A stretch of DNA of 64,000 bases, taken from Gnetum montanum. Lineage: Eukaryota; Streptophyta; Gnetopsida; Gnetales; Gnetaceae. The notes under the pieces were generated by a model. That model saw nothing but the letters and a program-made list of their open reading frames with translations. It did no database searches and was not told the origin of the DNA. Made by a program: the position numbers and the translations under genes. Positions 1 through 9,550 of the stretch are shown here, one piece after another; within the stretch, counting starts at the first letter, position 1; each line of letters starts with the position of its first letter. The DNA is taken from NCBI GenBank assembly GCA_015680685.1, contig MNCI01005473.1, forward strand, positions 2,885 to 66,884, read 5' to 3'.

Positions 1-1
1 G

Positions 2-718
2 GCTCTTCTTAACTCAGGTTCCAGAGTCAACTTAATATCACAAGAAATGTATAAAGCTTGGAACCTACATCCACTAATGAAGAGCAATATTCAATTAGAG
101 TTGGCTGACCAGTCCATCACTGTCCCTTTGGGACTTGTGGAGGACATCATTACCATTGTGTGTGGTTGGTCATACCCAGCTGATTTCCTGGTGATAAAAC
201 TCAACAACAATAAAGGGGACTTTCCAATTATAATGGGGAGGGCATGGCTAACTACCATAAATGCATGCCTACGAATCCATGATCTTTCCTTGGAAATATC
301 TAAGAAAATTTCTTATGGAAAGATCGAGAAGAAGAAATTTCCATGCATTACATACAGTGATACAAAGAATGATGACATACAAGAATGCTTATCATCTCGT
401 ACATGCAACCAGTGTGCTCAGAAAGTTAACATACAAAAGTGCCTATATGTAGCAACCACACAACAAGAGAACACCCAATGGTTGAAAGCTAATCAAGAGA
501 GAAACCCACCAATATGCATGGAACTAATTGGGGGAATAACGTACACTCACATCGAAAGCATAGATACACTAGAGTATGAGTGTTGCCAACTTCCAACCCT
601 TAACCTAAAAACATCAATTGGGAGAAGTTGGACACTTCTAAAAAATTCAAACAAACACTCATTATTTCGGATCTCTTCCTTTCAACTCAGTCATGGGGGA
701 GATGGCCACCTATGCTGA
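2..718 (+). CDS. Protease fused in frame to integrase C-terminal tail (partial, element A)
   Basis: The frame is open from position 2 to the TGA at 716-718 and is 5'-truncated by the window edge. It encodes a retropepsin-like protease. The active-site triad region reads LLNSGSRVNLIS, where F and D have LLDSGS or FLDSGS, so the catalytic Asp is Asn here. The conserved LADQSITVPLGLVED and DFPIIMGRAWL blocks of plant Tat/Athila proteases follow. About 60 residues after the domain the frame passes directly into FQLSHGGDGHLC, which in element E is the C-terminus of the integrase ORF (about 15908-15950). RT, RNase H and integrase are therefore deleted without loss of frame. A product would be proteolytically dead because of the Asp-to-Asn change. 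Domain identity is firm; whether the fusion is translated is not known. Confidence 0.85.
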   Translation, partial: ALLNSGSRVNLISQEMYKAWNLHPLMKSNIQLELADQSITVPLGLVEDIITIVCGWSYPADFLVIKLNNNKGDFPIIMGRAWLTTINACLRIHDLSLEISKKISYGKIEKKKFPCITYSDTKNDDIQECLSSRTCNQCAQKVNIQKCLYVATTQQENTQWLKANQERNPPICMELIGGITYTHIESIDTLEYECCQLPTLNLKTSIGRSWTLLKNSNKHSLFRISSFQLSHGGDGHLC

Positions 719-1562
719 TCATTCGAGGCCCTCATTTCTTTTTAAAGTTTTTGTTTTACACATTTTTATTTTACAAATTTCTTTAACTTTTCTTATTTTT
801 ATTTTACAACATTGTTTATACTTTTTCATTTGTTTGTGTGTTTGATTACTTTGTTTTATTTGTCACCCAATAAGTGCTCCTAATGATGGTATGAACTGTA
901 TTCCATGGATTGCTAATGTTTGGTTTTTACCTTTAAGTTATGATGTTGATACTAAGGTATGGTTCTTTTGATATAACAGGTAATGAGTCCACATCATCCA
1001 TACGTCCATGAATTTCTATGGTCTCTCTTGGCTTGGAGCTGTACAGTTACCTTTCTCAATAATAAGAACTATCAACGAATCAGTGACTGGGTATTTCTCA
1101 AACTCAGGAAGGACTCAAGGATTGAAAAGGGTGTGACTTCAAGGGGATTTGATGCCTTTGTGCTAGCCATTCTCTTGGGTGCTTGGATGTTTTCTTCTTG
1201 AGTTTTCTTACCATTCCAACGTTGCCACATTATCGAGAAGTTTATCAAATAAAAATAATAAGTAACCTTTGCATGGTGTGGTTTTCACGCAAAAACATAA
1301 AAAAACAGTGAGAATTCAAAGCACACCCCTTAGATGAAATAATCATTTGGGCTACAAGCACTAGTTATGGAACTAAAATAAATATGTTCCCTATAACTAA
1401 GGTCCTTCTCACTTCCTACTCTCTCCTCCTTCGTTTAGTCATAATGGTGGTGGCACTTTGGTAAAAGCATTCTTGTTACTTCAAGTGGATGGATGGGCCG
1501 AATGTATTAATGCGAAGTCACTGAATGTGGTTTGTTTAAGGCCAGATTTGGAATGGGATCTA

Positions 1563-1760
1563 CTAAGTCACATTAACCACTAACACACAAGGGGTTGTAC
1601 ACCCCCTTGTTCTTGAGATTCCATTCCATTTTCCTCTTTCCATCCTTCTTTCCCCATTTATCACCTCATTACCAGTTGTATCAGTAGTCCATATCTTGGT
1701 GGATGCATTATTTTCTTTTTGGTAAACTCTTGTGGTTAAGAATTTAACTTTTGTTTCCAA
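1563..1760 (-). CDS. Antisense ORF in 3' region of element A, 65 aa, unknown function
   Basis: The frame runs antisense to the element. Its middle part, with KVLTTRVYQKENNASTKIW replaced only slightly, recurs at 40451-40645 in D and 62563-62790 in F, again antisense to each element. Tat-lineage elements of other plants are known to carry antisense additional ORFs between integrase and 3' LTR, so position and orientation fit. I recognise no domain. Conservation could simply reflect recent shared ancestry of the three copies, and codon-level comparison has not been done. Confidence 0.35.
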   Translation of the reverse strand: METKVKFLTTRVYQKENNASTKIWTTDTTGNEVINGERRMERGKWNGISRTRGCTTPCVLVVNVT

Positions 1761-2136
1761 ATGACATTTCTAGAGCCTACGGACTCTTTGAATGTTGGAT
1801 TTTTAGGGCATTAAGGGCATGAGCTTGCTTTGCGGAGGACCCACTAACATTCCTATTTGGTGCATCCATTTAGTTCTTTCCTTTAAACATTGCTGCAATC
1901 ATCATTATTTTGTTCATTTCCATCTTTGACATCCATTTTAATTGGTGTGACCGTTGTTTCTTTTTTCTCCATCTGTCTTATTCTTTATCTTTTTCCATTT
2001 TCTCACTATCGGAGGTTCACGATTAGTCATGGGGGTCCTAGTCCAATTTTTTCGATTTTCTCCTAACCCCAATACCTTGGGTACTCATCATTAGTATATC
2101 TTTAAAACCCGCATCAACCATACCACAAGTCAGCCA

Positions 2137-2422
2137 ATGGACCTTACACTGAGGGAAGGTATCAACTGCATTGTGATTCATTTACCCTTGCTAATATGTG
2201 ATTGTGTTGTGTGTGCAGATGGAAATCATACAACAATGGATCGGACTTGGAGGGAACACTTGGAATGGATCAATGTTGAAGCAACTATGCAAGGAGGAAG
2301 ATCGATGGCATGCTTATGGATGGATAACGAAAGGCACAATCTTGGCATTGGAAGCAACATACTTCTTCTCTCTCTCTTACTTTCTTAGCTTCCAAATAAG
2401 GTTGGATGTCAATTGTCTATAG
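2137..2422 (+). other. Splice-acceptor-like site followed by short sense frames (element A)
   Basis: A T/G-rich tract ending TTGTGTTGTGTGTGCAG at about 2203-2219 sits just before an ATG at 2219-2221. The same tract and CAG occur in F (63234-63249) and, with CAG changed to CAA, in D. The downstream frame with TWREHLEWI (2245-2271) is readable in A and can be followed in the same frame, with stops, in D and F. This could be a spliced 3' ORF or a chance match. No domain recognised. Confidence 0.3.
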
Positions 2423-2576
2423 TGTTCACTCTTGTTGTCATTAACACTAAGTTTTGTCATGTATTGTAATGATTATCCATTTACATGTCGTCCCATTCAG
2501 CATTAGTTCCATTCAAGTCAATAATCCCATACCATCCCAATATTTTATAAGGAACTCAAGGATGAGTTTTCATTCA

Positions 2577-2588
2577 GTCAATGGGGTA
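2577..2588 (+). other. Polypurine tract of element A
   Basis: A short purine-rich block, CAATGGGGTA, lies immediately before the 3' LTR. The equivalent sites are CATGGGGGTA in F (63627-63636) and its reverse complement in D (39634-39643). It would prime plus-strand DNA synthesis. Confidence 0.65.
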
Positions 2589-3319
2589 TGATGGGATGCG
2601 ATATGCGATATCACATCAATCCCTGAAATATCGCGTATGCAATATTGTAGCCCGGTGCTAGTTCTATAAATAAGAGGTGGTCGTCCCTTGTTTCTCCATC
2701 TAGATCTAGACCTTAGCCAAACTCTTGCCATTTTACCATTCCAAAGTTAGAACAATTTCCATGTGCCCGTAGTAAGAGTCCCAAAGTGAACAGATCTTTA
2801 TTCGAGCAATTTTGTACCTAAGCACACAATTGTGTACAACAATAAAGATGAACTTTTGGATAAACCTTGCAGCATATGGACTAAGCTAAATAGGACTTTA
2901 ATTATTGTGAAATGTTTAAATGCTTCCTTAAGGACTTCATCTCTCTCAACCTTCAACTCTCATAGTTAAGTGCATTCAGTATGACTACTTCGAGCACGTG
3001 TGTTACGCTTGGATACTGATGCTAGGATACTGATGCTAGGATGATTAAAGTTTAGTTAATGAAAGTTAGTTACTTAGTCTCTTCACCCTTTCCTCTCTTA
3101 ACATAGGCGATAAAAAGATAAAAGACATACAAATCATATACCTCATACTTACTTAACCATACAACTGTGACAACACAAGTAAGTCTGGGAAGACAACGAT
3201 TGATTAACCTTAAGTGTTTCATAAGGCGTGTAAGAACTTAGTCCTTGGCATTCGATTGGATCGCACGTGTAATGCTCGTATTCGTATGGTTGAGTATAGG
3301 GGTACCTCGCCACTCATCA
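2589..3319 (+). repeat. 3' LTR of element A (731 bp, subfamily 1)
   Basis: The LTR begins TGATGGGATG and ends CACTCATCA, giving TGATG/CATCA inverted ends. U3 opens with GATATC-type palindromic repeats (about 2596-2645). The promoter TATAAATAAGAGG follows at 2664-2676 and an AATAAA-type signal at about 2841. It aligns throughout with the LTRs at 7247, 38750, 45033, 54230 and 63637. Immediately after 3319 comes the RT sequence of element B. Confidence 0.9.
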
Positions 3320-4224
3320 AGGGCATTGCAAAAGCCAAACAACATTTTTTTATATGCAAACATTCCCTAAGGACTAGTGAACATCATCTTGGCTTGGTCT
3401 TCTGGGGCTATCCGTATTTGGTTGTATCCACTATAGCCATCCAAAAAAATGTAATAGCAGTGCCCTGCTATGGTGTCTAAGACTTGGTCAAAGAATGATA
3501 ACAGAAAGTGATCCTTAAATGTTTCCATGTTCAGTAGCCTAAAATATATGCACATCCTCCATTTGCCTCCCTTTTTGGGCACGATTACTAGAGGGCTAAC
3601 CCATTTGCTATTAGCAATGGGGTATATGAACCCAGCCTTAAGAAGCTGTTCTATTTCTTCTTTTACCACTTTATTTAACTTTGGGTTCAATCACCTCTGC
3701 AGTTTTTTTCGAGGTTTCATGGAGGGGTCAATGTAAATCCTATGCTGGCATATCTTAGGATCTATTCCAATTAATTCGGGATATGACTAGGCAAAGACTT
3801 TTGACCACTTGTGTATTACTTTTAGCAGTTTTCCTTTTTGTTTGGAAGTAAGTCTTGCATTGATGATTACTGGTTTTCCATTTTTGAGGGTCATATATTC
3901 CAGATCAGTGGGCAATGGTTTCAATTCTAGGGACTCTTGTTTGAATTTTTCAGGAATTTCCAACATCCCTCAGTTGATGTTTTTAAGGTTAAGGCTTGGA
4001 AGTTGGCAACGGACTTGCTCTAGTGCATCTATGCTTTTGATGTAAGTGCAAGTTATTCCCTTAGTTAATTCCATCCATGTTAGTGAGTTACTCTCTTGAT
4101 TAGCTATCAGCCACTCGATGTCTTCTTCTCATGTGGCTACTGCATATAGGCACTTTTGTATATTAATGTCTTGTGCACACCGGTTGCATGTAGGTAATCC
4201 TAGACTTTTCACAACCCATGATTT
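3320..4224 (-). pseudogene. Reverse transcriptase N-terminal half, element B
   Basis: The frame holds the linker from protease and the fingers/palm start of a gypsy-type RT. Motifs include the block ending in NPKLNKVVKEEIEQLL, then WVSPLVIVPKKGGKWRMC, then FLDGYSGYNQI with the first palm region. A stop (CGA to TGA) precedes NPKLNK near 3691, and the usual CIDFR reads CIYFR. The FMDD active-site block is missing because the gene is cut by element A at 3319/3320. The last bases, 3321-3370, still align with the RT of element E (about 18218-18270). It lies directly downstream of the protease as expected for a single pol frame. Confidence 0.85.
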
Positions 4225-4860
4225 CTACATGCAATTGCACCCTGTATCACTATATGTGATGCATGGAACCTTCTTCTTCTTGATCTTTCCAAAAGTGTTC
4301 TCCTTAGATATTTCCAGGGAAAGATCACAGATTCCTAGGCATGCATTTATAGTACTTAGCCATGCCCTTACCATTATTATTGGGAAGTCCCCTTTACCAT
4401 TATTCACTTGTATCACTAGGAAATCAGCTGGGTACGACCACCCACACATAGTGGTGACGATGTCCTCCACTAGTCCCAAGGGAACAATGATGGATTGGTC
4501 AGCCAACTCTAGGTGAATATTGCTCTTCCTTAATAGAGGTAGGTTCCAAGCTTTGTACATTTCTTATGATATTAAGTGGACTTCAGAACTTAAATCTAAA
4601 AGAGCTTTGCATGGCTCATTCCCAGCAATTTGGAGATAGATTAGGGGGCTTCCAGGATCAGAGAATTTCTTGGGAAGGTGGTCAACCTTAATCCAGTTAG
4701 TAACGGCATGTGTTAACATAACCGTATGCGTTGAGCTCGGTGTTTGGTTTGAAGGGAGCTCTGAAGCCTTATTTGATGGGGAGGCATTTAGAGGTTCAAC
4801 TACTTGTGGTTGTAAGGGCTTGGTTGGACTATTGGCTCTGAAGAAAGGTCTTTTCTTCAT
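4225..4860 (-). pseudogene. Aspartic protease region, element B
   Basis: A retropepsin-like domain aligned with those at 2-400 and 57780-58190. The catalytic DSGS is changed to DLSS (ALLDLSSEVHLIS, about 4560-4605). A stop separates this from QEMYKAW-like sequence (TAA at about 4563). The conserved LADQSI.VPLGLVED and DFPIIM.RAWLS blocks are clear in 4225-4560. The N-terminal part (4564-4860) is the basic RPFFR linker joining Gag to protease. The gene is inactive by catalytic change and stops. Confidence 0.8.
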
Positions 4861-7102
4861 ACAGTTGTCAAAACCAATAGCGAGTTGAGGATTTACAGGA
4901 TTTATAGCCCTTATGGCATTGCATTGCTATGGTTGAGTAGGGAGTTCCCCATGCATTGCTGGAGCGGATGGTAATGGAGCTATCGGTGTGAGAGCTGCAG
5001 ATGAATTTGAAGGATGGTATGTTTGTGGGTTATCTTCCCTAGGAGAAGGAATTCTATAATACTCATGAGCTTGGTAGGGATGTTGTGGTGTAACATGAGT
5101 AACAAAGTCAAGTGGAGAGATTGGATGTTGCATGTAGTAGCCAGTATTGTTGCCTTGGTGGTGGCATCCCCCATGACTGTGGGTATTGCCACTGTTGATG
5201 TTGCTCAACGGGTTGTGGTGGATTTCCACTTGGATAATATGTTGAAGGTTGGGGGAACTACCTTGGGTTACCTTGGGGATAAGGTAACCATCGGGGTGTT
5301 TGCCGTTTATTTAGTCATGGGTTGATTGCATACATCCTAGACTCTTGTAGATGTGAGATCAATGGGCAACATCCCTTAGGATGGTCATATTGGCATATCT
5401 CGCATCCACTATCATTGTCTATGTCTAAATCCACAACCTCTTCTATGATGGCCATTTTACCCTTATCCTTGTTACGTTCATTGTTCACTTTTCTCTTTTT
5501 ATTTTTGTCACGGTCACTACCTCGCTCCCTAAACTCCTCTACAATTTTAAGAACAGTTTTAAACCTACTATCCAGGGAGTTCCACATTTGGTCTACCTTT
5601 ACCAATACTTTTGTTGTTAATTTTTGGATAGGCAAAGTTTTCTTATTCACCATCTCTTCGAGTGGTGACTCTTCTTCCTCCTCACAAAATCTCACTCCCC
5701 TTTTTCGGAGGGAAGGATCTCAATTGTATTCTTTCGTACTTTCTCTCTTTCATAGCTCACCTTCTTCTTTGGCTACTTACTCTAGCAATCTATGAATTTG
5801 ATGAGACCTAAGCTCTGATAACCTTCCTTGGGCATACGTCCAAAGGNTTCCATCCTTGGATTTTCTTTTGCAGGTTAGACACTCGGGAGTACATTTGGTA
5901 CTTATCATTAAACAGTTCTAACATTGTACTCCACCTTCGAATGGATTCCAGTTCTAAGGAGCCATACCAGCTTTCATCTTGTTTCACTAGTGTCCTTGGG
6001 AACAACTTTAGTTTTTGCCATTTTTTTTCTATGTTTTGTAAGGCACATGCATTATGGAATGCTTGTAAATGATTTTGAGGATCAACATTGTATCCCCTTT
6101 CAAATTGTGGGATGTTGTTCATGTCTAACCTCTTGATCCTACTATCCTTTTGGTGCGTTGTTGGAACTCTTATGACCTCCATTATATCTAGCATGCTTCT
6201 AGTTGCGAGTAGGGGTTCTTCGTGATCATCTCATTCATAGCGTCTATGGTGTCTATGCGGTTCCCTACTCTCCCTTCTTCTATGCCTTGATTCCTTAGAG
6301 TGCCCTCCTCCTCGTTCTTAACTATCTTGTCGATGTTTTTCACTTTGTTTTCCCTTATCCTCACACTTGGTTGCCCTATGACTACGTTTGAACACTGAAG
6401 GAAAGGATGAAGACGATGAAGAAGAAGAAGAAGAAGGAGAACCATCATCATGATGGTGTTTTCTACCTTCTCTTCGATGGTCTTGACCATGATCGTGATC
6501 ACGATTAGAACGTTCGCCCTTATTGTGTGTTTATGTTCCTTAAACACTTCATGTTCATGGGTATTAGAACTAGGGTTGTGAATAGTGGAGTGGAGGTTCT
6601 GATACACTACCTCTTGACCATTATTAGGAGGAGGAACATCATTTCGTGGGGAACCTGTTGAAGCAGGTTCACGATCCTCAATTTTGCTTAAAACGTGTGG
6701 AGCATCATGGGGCCATTTACCCTTCAAGGATGTGTGGTATCTCTCCTATTGCAAGTCCCTTTGATGTTGTGCTTTTGTGGGATGATAGTCCCTTATGTCA
6801 TGATCACATTCAATGTATTTTGTGTATAAAAACAACATGCTTATTCATGAGAGAGAATGAAGGAGCATGTTGGGGACTGATCGGTTTCGAGGCAACACTA
6901 TGTTACCCTCGAAGTCTCTCCAACACAGTTGTTCATCTTGGTGGAGAATAAAGGTGAAGTTAGGTACATACTCATTGAGATGAGTATATACCACATGAAA
7001 TTGTTGAGGAACTTGCATATTCTAGTTATGTGTATTATGTTGTCGACTGCCTCTTGTGTTAGTCCTAGGTAGTGAAGTGCTCTTATGCAAAGAAGAAGAC
7101 AT
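4861..7102 (-). pseudogene. Gag polyprotein, element B (stops, one frameshift)
   Basis: The start is the ATG at 7102-7100 encoding MSSSLHKSTS, about 125 bp after the PBS. In order come a leader with DEQLCWRDFEGNIVLP (about 6870-6925), a charged Ser/His hinge with a CTT/GAA-type microsatellite (about 6415-6445), the capsid-like Retrotrans_gag domain (about 6160-5790, WYGSLELESIRRWSTMLELF), a Lys-rich stretch, a zinc knuckle CEICQYDHPKGCC (about 5370-5410) and a Pro/Tyr-rich tail (5229-4927). The knuckle follows CX2CX3HX4C, one residue short of the standard first loop. There are several stops, a frameshift in the hinge near 6520, and an N at 5847. Confidence 0.85.
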
Positions 7103-7227
7103 CTTGTCTCGTTCGGTGTGCGATGTATTATTGTCTTATCTTCCTTTGATTAACCCTAAGGGTTTTTTTTAATGTTCCAATGATATGAATGATTTTCTAT
7201 GTTCTACATAGTGCACAAACAACTAAG

Positions 7228-7246
7228 TCCCTGGCAACGACACCAA
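7228..7246 (-). other. tRNA-Asp-type primer-binding site, element B
   Basis: Read on the minus strand it is TTGGTGTCGTTGCCAGGGA, directly after the LTR. It matches the complement of the plant tRNA-Asp 3' end (TGGCGCCGTTGCCGGGG) with a few changes. Confidence 0.85.
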
Positions 7247-8033
7247 TGATGAGTGGCGAGGTACCCCTACACTTAACCATATGAATATGAGTGTTTCACA
7301 TGCGATTCGGTCGAACTCCAAGGACTAAGTGCCTTAATGGAACACTCAAGGTTAATCAATCGTTGTGTTTCCAAACTTACTTGTATTGTCATAGTTTTAT
7401 GGTTAAGTAAACTTGAGGTATATGAATTTTTTATAGGTTTTTATCTTTTTATGTCTCCTGCTAATAAAAGAAAGGGAAAAAGAACTAAGTCACTAACTTA
7501 CATTAACTATCCATTAACCATGTTTTAAATGTTCCTAACACCAGTATCTGTTCCCACTTGTTGTACACATCCTAAACTAGTGCAACGCTGCTAGGATTAC
7601 CAAATGCTAATCGTTGCTAGGTTACCAAGCGCTACATGCATGCTCAAAGTGATCGTACTGAGTGTATTTAACTAAGGGGGTTGAAGGTTGAGAAAGATAT
7701 TAATTAACTATAAAAGCATTAAACAATCATTAATTACTAATTAGCTTAATCTGTATGCTGCAAGGTTTATCATAAAGTTCGTCTTTATTGGCGTACACAA
7801 AATTGTGCTTAGGGTCAATTTGCTCGAATAAAGATCCATTCACTCTATGACACCTACTATGGGCACACAGAAATAATTCTAACTCTGGAATAACAAAACT
7901 GCAAGAATTTGGCTAAGGGTCTAAGTCTAACTCTCTTGAACAAAGTGCACCACCTCTTATTTATAGAAGATGAGGCAGGACGCGATATCGCATGATGGAT
8001 GTGATATCGCATACACAATATCACGACTCATCA
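7247..8033 (-). repeat. 5' LTR of element B (787 bp, subfamily 1)
   Basis: Minus orientation: the U3 start TGATGAGTCGTGATATTG is at the right end and the U5 end is at 7247. GATATC repeats span about 7979-8025. TATAAATAAGAGG lies near 7952-7966. The U5 end carries the conserved GGTACCTCGCCACTCATCA. It abuts the PBS on the left and element C Gag on the right. Confidence 0.9.
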
Positions 8034-9030
8034 ATTTTCTTCAACCCTTCTTTTCGATTGTCGAGTGGTGTTCTGTCCTATTTCTTGGTTTGGCATCCTC
8101 TATTTGTTTTGGTTGTCAAGAGTGATCTTGCGTGGTTCCACCTCTAATAATTTTGGCATATTCTTCACATTTTTCATGTACCCATTCTATCATCTTATTG
8201 ATCTTTGCCTCAATTTCATCTAGTGATTGTAATATTGGCAAAGATGATTCCACCTTTGTGAGGTGAGTTGATTTCTCCTCTTCATGGACCTTTGTGATTT
8301 TGAGATTTTGGTCTTGTTGAGATCTTTGAACATTCTCCCATTTAGCTATTTCTCTTTCTTCTTTTGCCACCCACTTGATAAGCTCCTAGAATTGGTGGGT
8401 TTGTAGTTCATATAGTTGACCTGGGGCATACATCCCTAGGGTCTCCCTTGTTTCATTACGAAGCCCATCCATGATATGATACATTAGCCTTTCCTTAGAG
8501 AATCCATGGCCTAGGAACTTGTTTAACAATGAACAATATCTTTTTGGGCCATGTCCAAGGGTTCATGTTGCCCTTGTTTCCATCCTTAGATTTGTCTCCT
8601 CAAGGCCAACACTCTTGCACAGGTTTGTTATCTTTCATTGAAGAGTTCTACCATTGTTAGCCAACGATGAATTGATTGTGGTTTTAAGGACCTATACCAT
8701 ACTTTTGCTTGGCCAATGAGTGTCATCAGAAAGAGCTTGAGTCTTTTCCACCCATTATCAATGTTGTTCCATGTGCAGGTATCATAGAAGGCTCATAAAT
8801 GATGTTACGGATCTAAATCATAGCCTCTTGAAAACTTGGGAAAGTTGTTTAAATCAAGCCCAGGTAGATGGCTTTCTTTATGATGCTTGTAGGATATTCA
8901 AACAACCTCTTGTATATACATTAGGCTATTAGTGGCTAGTAGGGGTTCATCATCACTAAGTAGGTTATGAGTTGGTGATTTGGGATGATGTTGTCCTTGT
9001 TCATGTTGGCGTTCATAGCTCTGCTGGTGG
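8034..9030 (-). pseudogene. Gag, element C (degenerate, interrupted by B)
   Basis: The minus strand aligns with the better preserved G Gag (23043-23963). Recognisable parts are a pre-capsid segment around GLDLNNFPKFSRGYDLDP (about 8810-8870), the Retrotrans_gag domain with WYRSLKPQSIHRWLTM (about 8650-8700), and an acidic coiled stretch at 8116-8370 (KWENVQRSQQDQN, DEIEAKINKMIEWVHEKCEEY). Several stops, mostly explainable by C-to-T changes, break the frame. The end at 8034 is the junction with the LTR of element B. Confidence 0.8.
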
Positions 9031-9032
9031 GT

Positions 9033-9449
9033 TCAATTTCTATTTCTATGCCGACCCCTTGAGAAATGGTCATCTATGTTACACCTTGATGTTGATGGTG
9101 CAGAGGAAGAGAAAGAATTGGAAGACTTTTCATAACTTTTGTAAGTCTCCCAATCATCCCCGAATAAATTCTTGTTAACTATTGAGAAGGTCCTAGGCCT
9201 TATGGACCCCCTCATTCTACAGGATGTCCCATCCTCACTAAAGATGTCTGAGTTGGACGACGAGAGTCCTTGAGTATCATTGGGGTTTTCATGAACATAT
9301 GAGACTCCTGCATAAGATTGAGTACTCCAAACTTCATCTTCATCATCATATATTTTGTTGGTTCTCCAATGAATTTCCTCGCTAGTTGTTTCGTTATCAT
9401 AGTCTTGTGAGAGAGACATTATTGTGAATTGTGTGTGACTTATTTGCAA
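9033..9449 (-). CDS. Leader ORF upstream of Gag, element C, 138 aa
   Basis: An open frame starting MSLSQDYDNETTSEE, about 80 bp after the PBS. It is rich in Ser, Asp and Arg, with WRTNKIYDDEDEVWSTQSYAG near the start and a basic Arg/His end. It ends in a TGA that occurs at exactly the same place in element G (about 23043), so leader and Gag may be separate ORFs or may be one protein interrupted in the common ancestor. It corresponds in position to the MSSS leader of subfamily 1 but is not alignable with it by eye. No known domain seen. Confidence 0.5.
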   Translation of the reverse strand: MQISHTQFTIMSLSQDYDNETTSEEIHWRTNKIYDDEDEVWSTQSYAGVSYVHENPNDTQGLSSSNSDIFSEDGTSCRMRGSIRPRTFSIVNKNLFGDDWETYKSYEKSSNSFSSSAPSTSRCNIDDHFSRGRHRNRN

Positions 9450-9531
9450 TTAATGTCTTTCTACAAGATATATTGTTAAGGCTTTGTTACAGTGATCTTG
9501 GATGTATAACTAGTATAAATAACTAGAACCA

Positions 9532-9550
9532 TCCCTGACAATGGTGCCAA
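9532..9550 (-). other. tRNA-Asp-type primer-binding site, element C
   Basis: On the minus strand it reads TTGGCACCATTGTCAGGGA directly after the LTR, a decayed match to the tRNA-Asp complement. Confidence 0.8.

Larger units (their letters stand above)
719..2588 (+). other. 3' region of element A between pol and 3' LTR
   Basis: This 1.87-kb stretch has no long sense ORF. It aligns by eye with 39634-41520 (D, reversed) and 58625-63636 minus its insertion (F), and more weakly with E and J. It holds a short sense frame at 983-1201, which starts in the same place in other copies but is broken in F and D, so I do not call it a gene. It also holds an antisense frame at 1563-1760 and a CAG/ATG junction near 2217-2222. 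Regions of this kind between IN and the 3' LTR are typical of Tat-lineage elements and often carry extra ORFs. Confidence 0.7.
1..3319 (+). mobile_element. Element A: 3' part of a gag-protease-only Ty3/gypsy retrotransposon (subfamily 1)
   Basis: Only the 3' portion is in the window: protease, a fused integrase tail, a 1.9-kb 3' region and a 731-bp 3' LTR. The 5' LTR, Gag and protease start lie left of position 1. After the LTR end at 3319 the sequence runs straight into the reverse transcriptase of element B on the other strand, so A is inserted in B. RT, RNase H and integrase core are absent. The same layout occurs in D (38750-45842) and F (54230 to the end). Target-site duplication cannot be checked because the left end is outside. 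Confidence 0.88.
3320..8033 (-). mobile_element. Element B: 5' half of an RT-bearing Ty3/gypsy retrotransposon (subfamily 1)
   Basis: Read on the minus strand it runs LTR (8033-7247), PBS, Gag (7102-4861), protease (4860-4225), linker and RT (to 3320), where it is interrupted by element A. Unlike A, D and F, the protease continues normally through the linker into RT, so B represents the autonomous form of this subfamily. Its LTR right edge (8033) is followed by the Gag of element C, so B is itself inserted in C. The remaining RT, RNase H, IN and 3' LTR lie left of the window. Confidence 0.88.

Noticed and set aside
983-1201. 72-codon sense frame in the element A 3' region
   Set aside because: The equivalent positions in F, D, E and J are shifted or stopped, so protein-level conservation is not supported.
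4118-4516. 132-codon plus-strand frame over element B protease
   Set aside because: It is the complement of a clear protease on the minus strand; it has no motif and is mirrored in F (57775-58281, minus), as expected for a shadow frame.
6188-6727. 179-codon minus-strand frame with a poly-Leu run
   Set aside because: It starts in the Gag frame but passes through a frameshift, and the poly-Leu is the CTT microsatellite read out of frame; the true frame is poly-Ser.
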